64,000 nt of DNA from JAHEEL01 sp964195515 (GTDB lineage: Bacteria > Actinomycetota > Acidimicrobiia > Spongiisociales > UBA5794): positions 1-64,000 of the forward strand of contig CAXMQO010000041.1 in NCBI GenBank assembly GCA_964195515.1, read 5' to 3'. The notes beneath the pieces are model-generated. The model saw only the letters and a program-made list of their open reading frames with translations. It was not told where the DNA came from and ran no database searches. Every line of letters begins with the position of its first letter. The stretch's first letter is position 1. Of this stretch, positions 1 through 9,614 are shown piece by piece. A program made the translations under genes and the position numbers.

Positions 1-44
1 GAGTTCCAGTTCGGTCCGACAACACCGTCGCTACAGTTGGCGCC

Positions 45-1325
45 ATGAACGAACAAGACACGAGTGCGTCTTCGACAAATGAGTCGATCGCATCGCTTCA
101 AGCTGAGAATGAGAAACTGCGATCCCAACTCGACGAGAGCGCACCGACCAAGTCAGGGTCCGGTCTCCGACGGTTCTTCGCGTGGGTCCTCGCCATCCTC
201 GCCATCGTTCTGATCGCTCTCGCCGTCAACGTCGGCTGGGCCAAGACGACCCTGCTCGATACGGACGCTTTCGTCTCAACCCTGAGTCCGTTAGCGCAGA
301 ACGAGGCGGTCGCAGAAGCCCTCTCCATCCGGATCGGTGATGCGGTCGTCGTGGCGACGGCACTCGAAGACTCGATCTCCGAAGCGCTGCCGGCCGAGTT
401 GAGTTTCATTGCGGGGCCGGTTGCCACCGCCACCGGGGATCTCGTCGCCACCGTCGCCGATGAACTCATCCTGACCGACGCCTTCACAACCGTATGGAAC
501 ACAGCGTTGAGAGTCACCCACCAATCCTTCTTGGTGTTCGTCACCGGCAGCGGAGCCGTCGTCGCTGAAGATGGGACCGTGGCGATCGACCTCGATACAA
601 TCGCTGAACCGGTCATCGCCGCAGTCGCCGACAAGGGGCTCGATATCGAGACCCTCGTTGGTGAGGACTTCTCGCTCGGACAGATCGTGCTGGTGGAGTC
701 CGACGCTCTTGGCTCGGCACAGGCTGCCGTCGAGTTCCTCGACACCCTCGGTTGGCTCACTGTGCTCTTCGCGATCGTCGCTATCGCCGCGGCGATGGTG
801 GTCGCCGCTGATCGACGCAGGCAAATCGCCATCCTCGCTTTCGGAACGGCGATCGCAGGAGTGATCAACTTGGTCTCTTTGCGTTTCGGCCGTGGTCTCA
901 CGGTCGGCACCATCGGAGATGACGTCAGTCGATCCGCTGGACTCGCCGTTTGGGACACCCTGGTGCGGAATCTGACCAACAGCATCTGGGCCCTCGTCTT
1001 CCTCGCATTCGTGATCGGACTCGCAGCCTGGTTCTTCGGTCCCGGACCTCGAGCAAGCCGCCTGCGGGTTGCCGCTGGCGACGGGATCGATCGTTGGCGT
1101 GGTCAGAGCCAGGAGCCGCCGACCGGCCTCTCGCTCTTCTTCTACACGTGGCGCCGTCCGCTGGAGTGGGCAACGCTCGGTATCGGACTGCTCGTCCTTC
1201 TGATCATGCCCACCGTCTCCTTCGCGATCGCCGTCCTCGTTGTCCTCGTTGGAGCCTTCCTCGTTGCGGCGATCGAGTTGATCGCCGGACCCCAGACCGT
1301 GATCGAACGCGTTCCGGCTGGCTAG
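45..1325 (+). CDS. Multi-pass membrane protein of unknown function
   Basis: A 426-residue protein I do not recognise. Residues about 15-35 are polar and heptad-like (a short coiled coil). A membrane segment at about 42-65 is followed by an Ala/Val/Thr-rich extracytoplasmic region of about 165 residues. Further hydrophobic segments lie near 236-255, 260-280, 313-333 and 378-415, the last two flanking a basic loop. The layout is one N-terminal anchor, an external domain and a C-terminal bundle. ATG start 45 is the first in frame. It converges on the transporter gene downstream. No catalytic motif is visible. Confidence 0.8.
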   Translation: MNEQDTSASSTNESIASLQAENEKLRSQLDESAPTKSGSGLRRFFAWVLAILAIVLIALAVNVGWAKTTLLDTDAFVSTLSPLAQNEAVAEALSIRIGDAVVVATALEDSISEALPAELSFIAGPVATATGDLVATVADELILTDAFTTVWNTALRVTHQSFLVFVTGSGAVVAEDGTVAIDLDTIAEPVIAAVADKGLDIETLVGEDFSLGQIVLVESDALGSAQAAVEFLDTLGWLTVLFAIVAIAAAMVVAADRRRQIAILAFGTAIAGVINLVSLRFGRGLTVGTIGDDVSRSAGLAVWDTLVRNLTNSIWALVFLAFVIGLAAWFFGPGPRASRLRVAAGDGIDRWRGQSQEPPTGLSLFFYTWRRPLEWATLGIGLLVLLIMPTVSFAIAVLVVLVGAFLVAAIELIAGPQTVIERVPAG

Positions 1326-1521
1326 GAGCCGAAGTCGATCGACGCCGGCCAACCGGTCCAAGACACGCCGCGTACCCGGGGTTTGTGTCCCCGTGTGCGG
1401 CGCTGTGGGCCCGCGGAACAGAGTGCTCGTCATTCTGTGGGCCGGGGTCCGCTCATGCGGGGACAGCTACCCTGGGTACGGGGCCCTGTATGCGGCGCTG
1501 TGGGCCCGCGGAACGGGGAGA
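1326..1521. repeat. Intergenic stretch with a 24-bp perfect direct repeat
   Basis: The gap between two convergent genes holds a 24-bp sequence (beginning TGCGGCGCTGTGGGCC) at 1396-1419 that recurs exactly at 1491-1514, 95 bp away. A degenerate third piece (CTGTGGGCCGGGG) lies between them near 1435. The bases just before each copy are also partly similar (GTACCC/GGGTAC and GTCCCCG elements). It could be a small dispersed repeat or a terminator region. I see no gene in it. Confidence 0.7.
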
Positions 1522-3834
1522 TCAGCTGAGCTTCGCGCTCGATCGTTCAACCCCGAGGAGTTGTCCGCGGAATTGACCGGAGTTGCGGACGAACAGGACG
1601 GTCCGTAGCCCCGACATGAGTTGAAGCAGCCGTTCGACATAGTCGTCCGCTTCGCCGGGGCCGACCTCCTTGAGACCGAGGAACACCACGTCGGCGTCCT
1701 TCGAGCGGCCCTGGATGATCTCCTGGATTGTCTCGCCCTCCGGCTTGCGAATCACCTCGAACTGTGCACCGATCCTCGCAGCCCGGATCATCTCGTCGAG
1801 GGAGCGAACGGTACGTTCCGCCATCATCTCGGTCGTTGCGATCGACTTGATGTTGATCGTCGCGTCGCGCCACCCCGGATCGAGAGACAGGAGGTGGGCG
1901 AACAGCACGAGCAAGTCACCGTTCTGCTGAAGCCCGCCCCACCACACGTCGATCGTCCTGCCGGTCGGAGCGAGAGGTCGGGACACGGGACGGCAGATGA
2001 CGCTCGACTTGTGCAAGAGCGAGAGTTCCTCGATCGCCTCGAGCACGGTCGCCATCTCTTCTCTGCTCTCCCTCCATCCGAACAGCACGGTGTTCGATTC
2101 GATACCCGCGATCCCGTTCGCTTGGGCTACCGACACGATGCCTCGGCCGAGATCGGAGACGATCTCTACCTCCCCGAAGCCGGTGAGTCCGGCCTTCTCG
2201 AGTGACCGGTTGAGATCTTGGATGGTGTCTGGCAGATCGCCGGCATGATCGGCGATCGGGCCTTCAACCAGTTGACTCACTGTGAGGATGCCACGGTCCT
2301 GGACGAGCCAGTTCGCAAACCGAGCGGTCACCTCGTCCCGGTCGGGGTCGGTTGTGAACATGAGAATATTCGGCCGCCAGTTCCTCGGTTCCTCAGGCAA
2401 GCGCCTCAGCTGCAGGACCGTGGAACGCACGAGTGAGACAAGAGCGCTGCGGCGCGCGTCGCCCCAGCGGGCAGTGAGCGCACGCCTCCGGATGAGGATA
2501 TAGATCCCGAGCTCGATCAGCAGTGCTCCCGCTGAGGCGAACGGATTGATCAGGAACATCGCCCAGAAACACGCGACGGCGCCACCCAGCGACACGATCC
2601 AGTGCACCTTCATCGTGGGCCGGAACGACGGATCGCCACTCAATCGTTCGAGACCGGCGACGAGATTGACCATCCCATACGTCGTGAGGAAGAACATCGT
2701 CAGGATCGGAGCGACGGCATTCAAACCACCCAAGCCGACCGCGGCGAAGGCAATCGCCGTGGTGATCAAGAGGGGAACACCGGGGCCCTGAATCCTGCCG
2801 ATCTTCGCCGCGAATCGGGCGGGGAGGATCCGATCGTGGACGAGCGCTTCCAGCGTTCTCGGTGCACCGAGCACACTCCCGACGGCAGACGAGAAGATCG
2901 CTCCCCACAACCCGGGGAAGATCAGGAAGGCGATCCCTCCTGCGACCGTGAACCAGATCAGCGGGTCTGCGACAAGCTCCCTGGGAGAGACAGCGAGCGA
3001 TAGTGCGATGGCGACTGCGATGTAGACGATGAATCCAACGACGACGGCAAAGATCGTGCCCCTGGGGATCGATCGGGTCGGATTCTTCAGATCGCCCGAC
3101 AACGAGATGCCGGCCATGATCCCGGTCACCGCGGGGAAGAACACGGCGAACACCGTCCAGAAGCTCTCCGGATTCGAGACGTTGTCGAACAGATCGACGC
3201 TCTGTGGCATCGCTCGAGCCACACCGAAGAAGAGCACGAACAGCGAGATGACGATCGCACCCATGATCGGCAGTTGGAGTCTCAGAGCGACCCCGGCCCC
3301 CCGGGCGGCAAGGAGAGCGACCAGCAATACCGTCACCGCCGCGATGGGCATCTGGGGAAGACCGGGCCAGACGTACTGGAGCGATTCGGCGAGACCGTAT
3401 GAGTACAGGGTAATCGAGAACGCTTGGGCGAGGAACAGCGGCAGCCCGATCGCTGCCCCTATCTCGACGCCGAGGCTGCGTGAGATGATGTAGTAGGCGC
3501 CGCCCGGGCCGACCTCCATGTTCGTTGCGACGGACGACACGGAGAGGGCCGTTGCGAGGGTGATGAGATTCGCGAGGATAATGATTGCCAGCGCCCCGAC
3601 GAGACCAACGTTCCCGACGACCCACCCGGTCCGGAGGTAGAGGATCACACCGAGGATCGTCAGGATCGAGGGCGTGAAGACTCCGATGAACGTACCGAGG
3701 CCGCCATTGGCGTCGCGCCTGCGAGCGGCGCGGAATCGCGCCAGAAGCGCCGTCACCCAGGGCGACCGATCGGCCGGTTGCTGTTGGTCCTCATCATCGA
3801 GGCGTGAGCCTACCGGCCGCAACGCCGCCGCCAA
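1522..3834 (-). CDS. APC-superfamily transporter, SLC12 (cation-chloride cotransporter)-like
   Basis: About 770 residues from the proposed TTG start. The N-terminal 430 residues carry some 12 hydrophobic segments, starting with a G-T-F-I-G-V-F-x-P motif typical of SLC12/amino-acid permeases. The C-terminal 300 residues are soluble, as in SLC12 proteins, with alternating beta/alpha stretches resembling a Usp-like cytosolic domain. The substrate cannot be read from sequence: K-Cl or Na-K-Cl symport by family resemblance, amino acids as the alternative. The open frame runs upstream to 3993 but would overlap the divergent gene starting at 3917, and that extension does not look like a transporter N-terminus. 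TTG 3834 (after GGATGGAACA) is my inferred start, with TTG 3822 also possible. Confidence 0.85.
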   Translation of the reverse strand: MAAALRPVGSRLDDEDQQQPADRSPWVTALLARFRAARRRDANGGLGTFIGVFTPSILTILGVILYLRTGWVVGNVGLVGALAIIILANLITLATALSVSSVATNMEVGPGGAYYIISRSLGVEIGAAIGLPLFLAQAFSITLYSYGLAESLQYVWPGLPQMPIAAVTVLLVALLAARGAGVALRLQLPIMGAIVISLFVLFFGVARAMPQSVDLFDNVSNPESFWTVFAVFFPAVTGIMAGISLSGDLKNPTRSIPRGTIFAVVVGFIVYIAVAIALSLAVSPRELVADPLIWFTVAGGIAFLIFPGLWGAIFSSAVGSVLGAPRTLEALVHDRILPARFAAKIGRIQGPGVPLLITTAIAFAAVGLGGLNAVAPILTMFFLTTYGMVNLVAGLERLSGDPSFRPTMKVHWIVSLGGAVACFWAMFLINPFASAGALLIELGIYILIRRRALTARWGDARRSALVSLVRSTVLQLRRLPEEPRNWRPNILMFTTDPDRDEVTARFANWLVQDRGILTVSQLVEGPIADHAGDLPDTIQDLNRSLEKAGLTGFGEVEIVSDLGRGIVSVAQANGIAGIESNTVLFGWRESREEMATVLEAIEELSLLHKSSVICRPVSRPLAPTGRTIDVWWGGLQQNGDLLVLFAHLLSLDPGWRDATINIKSIATTEMMAERTVRSLDEMIRAARIGAQFEVIRKPEGETIQEIIQGRSKDADVVFLGLKEVGPGEADDYVERLLQLMSGLRTVLFVRNSGQFRGQLLGVERSSAKLS

Positions 3835-3916
3835 TGTTCCATCCGCAGGAACAGACCTCTTGGGGTAGGGACCGTTCCCTATAGACAGCCGGGAGCAGCC
3901 GACGGACGATATCGGT

Positions 3917-4363
3917 ATGAACATTGATCGACACAGCGGGATCGCTCTCATCGTGATCGGAGGGATCGCGGCTGTCCTGGTAGCGGTCGCCATGGTGATT
4001 GCTATCCAACCGCCCCACGAATTCGACCCGGGGACTCCCGAGGGGACCGCACAGGCCTACTTCCAGGCGGTTCTCGATGAAGACGACGAACTTGCGTTCT
4101 CGTACCTCGATGAGTATCTCGGCACGACGTGCAGCATTCGGGAGTTCGGATACGTCGCTCCCTCCAATGCTCGCATCGTGATCGCGGGGACCGACCTCGA
4201 AGGCACCAGCGCCAGGGTTGATGTCGTCATCACCGAGACCTGGGGTGGAGGTCCGTTTGGTGGAGGCTCGAACACGTTCGACGAGACGTTGGTCATGACT
4301 CAGCACGGTGATCGCTGGTTGATCTCGCGCGCCCCGTGGCCCCTCAACGTCATTTGCCCGTAG
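3917..4363 (+). CDS. Small N-terminally anchored protein, NTF2-like fold possible
   Basis: 148 residues: a short basic N-terminus, one membrane segment at about 8-30, then a soluble domain. The start of that domain (E-G-T-A-Q-A-Y-F-Q-A-V-L) resembles the first helix of DUF4878/NTF2-like lipoprotein domains. Two Cys, one of them near the C-terminus, could form a disulfide. It ends 12 bp before the next gene, and its stop codon forms part of that gene's Shine-Dalgarno, so the two are probably co-transcribed. Function unknown. Confidence 0.75.
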   Translation: MNIDRHSGIALIVIGGIAAVLVAVAMVIAIQPPHEFDPGTPEGTAQAYFQAVLDEDDELAFSYLDEYLGTTCSIREFGYVAPSNARIVIAGTDLEGTSARVDVVITETWGGGPFGGGSNTFDETLVMTQHGDRWLISRAPWPLNVICP

Positions 4364-4375
4364 GAGGTGCACAGC

Positions 4376-6091
4376 ATGGAAATAGCGTTCGGAATCCTCA
4401 TCTCCGTCGTTCAACTGGCTGTCTTCATCGGACTCATCGTGTTCGTCGTCAAACTCATCACCAAGCGGGGGGCATCGTCAGCCGAGGGCCCCGGAGTATC
4501 GATCCGGCGCTTCTTCCAATACTCGATCATGTTGGTGATGCTGACGGTCGCCGCCTTCGGCGTGATCGGACTCGTCGATGCGATCGCATCGGCAGGTACG
4601 CAGTTGACTCGAGATACGTCTGCGATTGCCCGCTCGATCGCGTTCGTCGTCGTCGGTCTTCCCGTCTACGCAGGACTCGTGGTCTACACGCGGCGCCGCC
4701 TCGCAGTGGATCCCGCCGAGGCCCGGGCAATCGGGTGGATCTTCTACCTCACCGTGGCGCTCATTGGCTCGCTCATCGCCACCATGTCGTTCCTGATGGC
4801 ATTCACAGGCGACCTCCTCGGCGACGGAGAGGTCAACCGCACGATGCTCATCTCATCGTTGGTTTGGGGTGGGGCGTGGGCCGTTCACTGGTGGGTCGCC
4901 GCACGCAGCGCCGACTCCGATCGGATGCAGGTGCATCTCCTCCTCGGGTCGGCGACCGGATTGGTGACCCTCTCCTTGGGTGCGGGAGCCGCGATGACGG
5001 CGGCACTCAGCGAGCTGTACGACGCTCTGCTCTCCGTGACCAGCGTCGACACGGGTGTTGAGAACCTGGTGCGTGGAGTCGTGCTCTTCGGGATCGGGGC
5101 CCTCGTGTGGGCCTTCTACTGGATCGGACATGCGCGCGGCACCGCGCGTACACCGACGTGGCTCACGTACGTTCTGCTCGCCGGCGTACTCGGCGGTGTC
5201 GTCACGGCCGTCGTGGGCGCGGCGGCAATACTCTTCGGCATCCTCGATTGGATCATCGGGGACGTCGACGCGGCGACGGCTACCGCTCACTTCGCCTTCA
5301 TGCCCGGCGCGGTCGTAGCCCTCGCGGTGGGCACCTCCCTGTGGGCCTACCACCGCTCCGTGCTCGGCGATCGCCGTAGAAGGGCTCGGACCGAGATCGA
5401 CCGCGTCTACGACTATCTCCTCGCAGGCGCAGGACTGCTCGTCGCCGCCGGTGGTCTTGCGACGCTCATCACAGTGGCATTGGAAACACTGGGAAGCCCG
5501 GAAATTGCGACGTCGGGGGGAAGCCCCAGCGCCGTCGCAATCACGCTGCTGGTGATCGGCGTCCCGCTCTGGTGGCGGCACTGGTCGACGATACGCCGCT
5601 TCCGCGCTGCCGACCCGCAGGAGGAGCTCAGATCCGTCACTCGGCGCGCCTACCTGTTCCTGTTGCTCGGCGCCGCCGGCATCGTCGCCGTCATCGATCT
5701 CCTCATCCTGGTGTTCCTCATCGTCGAGGATCTCCTAGAAGGAACGTTGAGCGCCGCGACCGTGAACGCCGTCGCAATTCCCGTGTCGCTGTTGATCACC
5801 GCCGGGGCGGTGGCCTGGTATCACTTCACGGTGTTCCGCGAAGATCGGTCGATCACACCGCAGGTGAAGGCCGCGGTAGTGCGAGAGATCATCGTCGTCG
5901 GCAGCGACGAGGTCGGCGCGGCGATCACTTCCGGAACGGGAGTACGCGTGGTCCAATTGCGGGCAGTTGACCAGTCGACGGAGGTGGCGACGATCGATGA
6001 CGTCCTGGGCCTGCTTGATGTCGAAACGCACGAACGGATCGTGGTCGTGGCCGAGGACGGGGGATTCAGGTTGCTGCCCATCGCGAACTGA
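4376..6091 (+). CDS. DUF5671-type multi-pass membrane protein
   Basis: 571 residues with roughly a dozen hydrophobic segments. The early motif R-R-F-F-Q-Y, followed by membrane helices, repeats loosely along the protein (R-R-x-Y-x-Y/F-L near each repeat), as in DUF5671 membrane proteins. The last 80 residues are soluble with alternating beta strands. I start at ATG 4376 because AGGAGG at 4362-4367 sits 8 nt upstream; the in-frame GTG at 4367 lies inside that Shine-Dalgarno. It follows the small anchored protein closely. Function unknown. Confidence 0.8.
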   Translation: MEIAFGILISVVQLAVFIGLIVFVVKLITKRGASSAEGPGVSIRRFFQYSIMLVMLTVAAFGVIGLVDAIASAGTQLTRDTSAIARSIAFVVVGLPVYAGLVVYTRRRLAVDPAEARAIGWIFYLTVALIGSLIATMSFLMAFTGDLLGDGEVNRTMLISSLVWGGAWAVHWWVAARSADSDRMQVHLLLGSATGLVTLSLGAGAAMTAALSELYDALLSVTSVDTGVENLVRGVVLFGIGALVWAFYWIGHARGTARTPTWLTYVLLAGVLGGVVTAVVGAAAILFGILDWIIGDVDAATATAHFAFMPGAVVALAVGTSLWAYHRSVLGDRRRRARTEIDRVYDYLLAGAGLLVAAGGLATLITVALETLGSPEIATSGGSPSAVAITLLVIGVPLWWRHWSTIRRFRAADPQEELRSVTRRAYLFLLLGAAGIVAVIDLLILVFLIVEDLLEGTLSAATVNAVAIPVSLLITAGAVAWYHFTVFREDRSITPQVKAAVVREIIVVGSDEVGAAITSGTGVRVVQLRAVDQSTEVATIDDVLGLLDVETHERIVVVAEDGGFRLLPIAN

Positions 6092-6253
6092 TGCGATGCC
6101 GGGCAACGCAGCGGCCGGGCCTTGACACACGCTCCCCGTCGACCAATCGATGACCCTGCCGAGGCGTTGAGACAACCGGAGTCTTGTCAGCACTGCCGGG
6201 GCGCATCACCCATCGTTCGGGTGTCCGGTCCAGAGGAGGAACGCCACACTTCC

Positions 6254-6889
6254 TCAGCAAGGTCCCCGGCTCCGGGCGGTGAACAAGCCGACCCGGTACG
6301 TCAGTCGGGTCGGCGGCGTTCGTCCGACGTCCCCGAAGTAGAACGTCAGCAGCCGGAGTGCGTCTTCTGTCGTTTCGAACGCGAACTCGGTTTCGATCAT
6401 CTCGAGGGAGAACCCCTGCTTCGCCCAGAAGGCGGCATCCGCGGTGATGTCGGAAGGCGCCAGGGCACAGAATTCGTCTCCGCCCAGATTCTCGGCGATC
6501 ACCAGCGGTGCCCCGCAACGCACAGTTCGATGTAATTCTGCGATGCCTGGCGTCGGATCGAACCCGCGAGAGAAGAAGTACGCCCACGTGGCATAGGCAC
6601 CGTCAAAGGCGCCGTCGCGGAATGGGAGCGCCTCGGCGTCCGCCTGCACCCACGTGAGCGGACCAGTCAGGTTGATCATGCGGCTTGCCGGCTCGACAGC
6701 GATAACCCTCCGGCCCCGTGTCGTCAGACGCTCCGCGGTGAACCCGTCGCCGGCGCCGACGTCGAGGACGGTCCCGCGAGGCAGAAGGTCGTTCAGTCGA
6801 TCGATGACCAAGCCCGGGTGGTCCATCGCTGCCCGCTCAATCGCGAAGAGGCCGGGGTGTTCAGCGCCGTAGAATGGGATGACGGACAT
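6254..6889 (-). CDS. SAM-dependent methyltransferase (class I, Methyltransf_11 type)
   Basis: 211 residues. Motif I is V-L-D-V-G-A-G-D-G-F, motif II is the acidic V-I-A-V-E-P, and the motif IV region A-L-P-F-R-D-G-A-F-D-G-A-Y is clear, so it binds SAM. The substrate is unknown. ATG 6889 is preceded by a GGAGG lying in the end of arfB, 4 nt upstream, which indicates coupled expression with the ribosome-rescue gene. The frame is open upstream but that extension is only arfB read in another frame. Confidence 0.88.
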   Translation of the reverse strand: MSVIPFYGAEHPGLFAIERAAMDHPGLVIDRLNDLLPRGTVLDVGAGDGFTAERLTTRGRRVIAVEPASRMINLTGPLTWVQADAEALPFRDGAFDGAYATWAYFFSRGFDPTPGIAELHRTVRCGAPLVIAENLGGDEFCALAPSDITADAAFWAKQGFSLEMIETEFAFETTEDALRLLTFYFGDVGRTPPTRLTYRVGLFTARSRGPC

Positions 6890-6893
6890 CGGA

Positions 6894-7313
6894 TCAGTCC
6901 TCCGAAGCGGGTCGCCTGCGGAGCGACTTCGTGCGCGACCTCGCCCTCTTCTCATCGATCCGCCGCCGGCGAGCTGCCCGGCTCGGCCGCGTTCTGCGAC
7001 GCCTGGGCGGGTCAGACTTCAGGGCACTTCCGATCCGATCGGCGAGCCGTTGCCGGGCAATTTGGCGATTCCGCCACTGGGATCTCGTCTCGTCGACGAT
7101 GACCGTGACCACACCCTCGGTAGCGAGACGTGTAAGCACCCGCTGCCGGGTCTCGTCATCGAAGGCCCGGGAGGCCCCTACATCGAAGCGTAGTTCGGCG
7201 CGCGTCGACGACCGATTGGCATGCTGGCCGCCCGGACCGCCCGTCGGCGAGAAGGTCCAGACCAGTTCGCCCGCCGGGATCGTGATCGCGTCGGAGATCT
7301 TCAGGTCGTCCAC
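6894..7313 (-). CDS. arfB: Peptidyl-tRNA hydrolase ArfB (YaeJ), ribosome rescue
   Basis: 139 residues, the usual ArfB length. The release-factor motif G-G-P-G-G-Q-H-A-N-R is at about 25-34 and the last 35 residues are very basic (R-R-R-R-x-R-P-S-R-A repeats), forming the tail that enters the empty mRNA channel. The family hydrolyses peptidyl-tRNA on stalled ribosomes without a stop codon. The start is GTG 7313. A methyltransferase follows 4 nt downstream on the same strand. Confidence 0.93.
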   Translation of the reverse strand: MDDLKISDAITIPAGELVWTFSPTGGPGGQHANRSSTRAELRFDVGASRAFDDETRQRVLTRLATEGVVTVIVDETRSQWRNRQIARQRLADRIGSALKSDPPRRRRTRPSRAARRRRIDEKRARSRTKSLRRRPASED

Positions 7314-7389
7314 GCACCCACCGTACCGCGAACCGTGGCGAGAACCTTCCCCGTTACAGGGTTGACGGGCGTCGTATGCTCATAGGTTC

Positions 7390-9606
7390 ATGCGCGCGCA
7401 CAACGAAACGTTTCTGGAGGAGATTCTTCCACCCGAAGACCGGGTGATCGAAGCCGTCGTCGCGCGCTACCAGCGGGTCGCCCCGGCGGTGACCCGTTTC
7501 GCCCGCAGCATCGCAGGGAACGACGAACTGCGGGTCCGCCTCGGATCCAAGGCGTCCGCGTCGAAGGATGAGATCGTCATCAACCCGGGCGTCTTCCAAG
7601 CCGCGTACGCGCGGAGTGCTCCGGTTACTCCGACGGAGGTCGCGCTGACGTCGGCGTTGCACGAGGCCATCCACCTCATCGCCACCGATTTCGACGAAGA
7701 ACGTCCGATCCCCGAATCGTGGCTGGCCCACCGGCGCACCCTCGACGACGACGGCGCTGAACCCCCACCGCTCGCCGAACTCACCTCATACGACTGGATC
7801 GAGCCGGAAGCCGAATTCGCTGACGACACCGCCCCCCACCCTCTCGACGATCTGTTCGAACCCGACCATCCCCCGACAAGTGGGTCCGTCACGGTCCTCG
7901 ACGCGCTCCACACGGTCGCGGGTCCTGCCGCTGAAGCGATGTTCCTGTCACTCGAAGATGCGCGACAGGAACAGCGCCACCTTGCACCGTACCCGGGCGC
8001 CCGCTCCGTGCTCTCCGACCTCTACCGCGCCGCTGTGCCGGGAGCGGCGGCCAATGCCAGGCCCCTCGGCCAGTTCGCGCTCGCGTGTTTCCTCATCGTC
8101 GGCGGCTACTTCGACCGGGACGACCTCCAACGCCGCGTGGCGCCGCACGTCGCGCTCGCCCTTGATGATGCCGTGCCGTTCCTCGATGCCGTCACAGAGT
8201 TGGACGACCCTTGGTCCGTGGGGGGCGTCGCCCTGCAACTCATCGAGGTCGCACGAATGCACGGTCTCCTCACAGAAGGGGCCGCCGCCGACTCGTCCGT
8301 CGGACGCAGAACGGAGATGGCTGCAGATCAGATGACGATCGCCGAGAGCGTCGACGCCGTGCGGATCGTCACCCCTCCCCTCGCTGATCGCGACGGGTAC
8401 GAGGAGACCCGGAACGCGGCGCAGACGGTCTCGGCCGAGCATGGGCGGCACGGTGAGGCCGACCAGGCCGGCGACCCGGCAACCGATCAGCTGATGAAGG
8501 TGTCGACGGCTCCGACCGTCTATCTGCCGACCGGGCAGGCAGGGAAACTCATCGTCAGCGATTTCCCGGTCGAGTTCCGCCGGTTCGCCCACCAGGGCCG
8601 TGACCTGCTCGAGATCGCCACCCGGGAGTGGGGCGTTGCTCAGCGCCGTGTCTCCGGCGAGCTCTACCCGCTCTTCCTGGCGAATCAGCGGCGTGGATTG
8701 CGCACCGGTTTCGACGCCGGAGACCTCTCCCCGTACACGCCGCTCCTCCTCGGAGCAGGGCTGTACGAGCGTATGTTCGAACGACGGGACCTTCCGAATC
8801 GCCGCTCGTACGGCGTGAGCCTGCTCGTGGACGGATCCGCGTCGATGCTCCAACCCCGAGAGGTTCGGGGGGGACGGAAACGGCCGTGGGCCCTGGCCGC
8901 TGCGACCCTTGGCGCCTGGACACTCGCCCGCCTGGCCGACGAACTCCAGATCGAATTCGAAGTGGCCATCTTCAATCGCGGGTTCGTTGCCGCCGCGGGA
9001 GACACGGAGCGATCATTCACCGAGCGGAGAGCCCGCGCCACCGGAGCGCTTCGGCGCGCACAAGGCGGCGCAGCCGAGAGGCTCACCCGCACCGTGAACC
9101 ACTACGTCGTCAAGTCCTTCGCCTCACGCTGGCGAGCTGCAGAGGATGCGCTCGCAGGACTCTTCTGGATGGCCGCGGCGCCGCAAGAGGCTGCCAAGGA
9201 AGCGAGGAAGGACCCGGATGCGGCACCCCCGTTGTCGATGTTCGACAAAGCCGCCAACGTTGACGAGTTCAATCTGGCTCACGCCGCCGAGCGACTCTCA
9301 GCCCGCAATGTCTCGCACCGCATCATCGTCGTCCTCGCCGACGGGATGACCCGCGGGTCGGTGGAAGCGCTCGCCGAGACCGCGGCGTCGATCGAGCGCG
9401 GCGGGACGATGGTCCTCGGTATCGGTATCGGCGACGAGACCGTTCAAGCCGCGTACGCCCGCAACCAGGTCGTCGAACACCCCGAGACACTTGCACCTGC
9501 GATGGTCGACGGCGTTCGGTCGGCGCTCATGCGTTCGATCGCCGGCGGGGGCGGGGATACGTGGTGGGCCCACGCGACCGAGAAGATCACACAACACACG
9601 AGCTGA
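7390..9606 (+). CDS. CobT-like/DUF2201-like VWA protein with N-terminal HExxH
   Basis: 738 residues. Near the N-terminus H-E-A-I-H (residues 91-95) matches an HExxH metallopeptidase signature, and an E-D-A-R-x-E-x segment near 190 recalls CobT/DUF2201 proteins. The middle is acidic and variable. The C-terminal third is a VWA domain with MIDAS D-G-S-A-S at residue 481 and a second conserved V-L-A-D-G. It is paired with an AAA protein 8 nt downstream, the usual MoxR-VWA arrangement, where the AAA ring and VWA partner remodel or metallate a client. No cobalamin genes are nearby, so a role in cobalt insertion is unlikely to be the reason for this locus. Confidence 0.85.
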   Translation: MRAHNETFLEEILPPEDRVIEAVVARYQRVAPAVTRFARSIAGNDELRVRLGSKASASKDEIVINPGVFQAAYARSAPVTPTEVALTSALHEAIHLIATDFDEERPIPESWLAHRRTLDDDGAEPPPLAELTSYDWIEPEAEFADDTAPHPLDDLFEPDHPPTSGSVTVLDALHTVAGPAAEAMFLSLEDARQEQRHLAPYPGARSVLSDLYRAAVPGAAANARPLGQFALACFLIVGGYFDRDDLQRRVAPHVALALDDAVPFLDAVTELDDPWSVGGVALQLIEVARMHGLLTEGAAADSSVGRRTEMAADQMTIAESVDAVRIVTPPLADRDGYEETRNAAQTVSAEHGRHGEADQAGDPATDQLMKVSTAPTVYLPTGQAGKLIVSDFPVEFRRFAHQGRDLLEIATREWGVAQRRVSGELYPLFLANQRRGLRTGFDAGDLSPYTPLLLGAGLYERMFERRDLPNRRSYGVSLLVDGSASMLQPREVRGGRKRPWALAAATLGAWTLARLADELQIEFEVAIFNRGFVAAAGDTERSFTERRARATGALRRAQGGAAERLTRTVNHYVVKSFASRWRAAEDALAGLFWMAAAPQEAAKEARKDPDAAPPLSMFDKAANVDEFNLAHAAERLSARNVSHRIIVVLADGMTRGSVEALAETAASIERGGTMVLGIGIGDETVQAAYARNQVVEHPETLAPAMVDGVRSALMRSIAGGGGDTWWAHATEKITQHTS

Positions 9607-9614
9607 GGAGCAGC

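Noticed and set aside
98..985. Long minus-strand ORF opposite the first gene
   Set aside because: Ser/Thr/Arg-rich composition, no ribosome binding site; a shadow of the real membrane-protein gene, as are most long opposite-strand frames in this GC-rich window.
3835..3993. N-terminal extension of the transporter to ATG 3993
   Set aside because: It overlaps the divergent gene at 3917, is not transporter-like, and the core begins well downstream.
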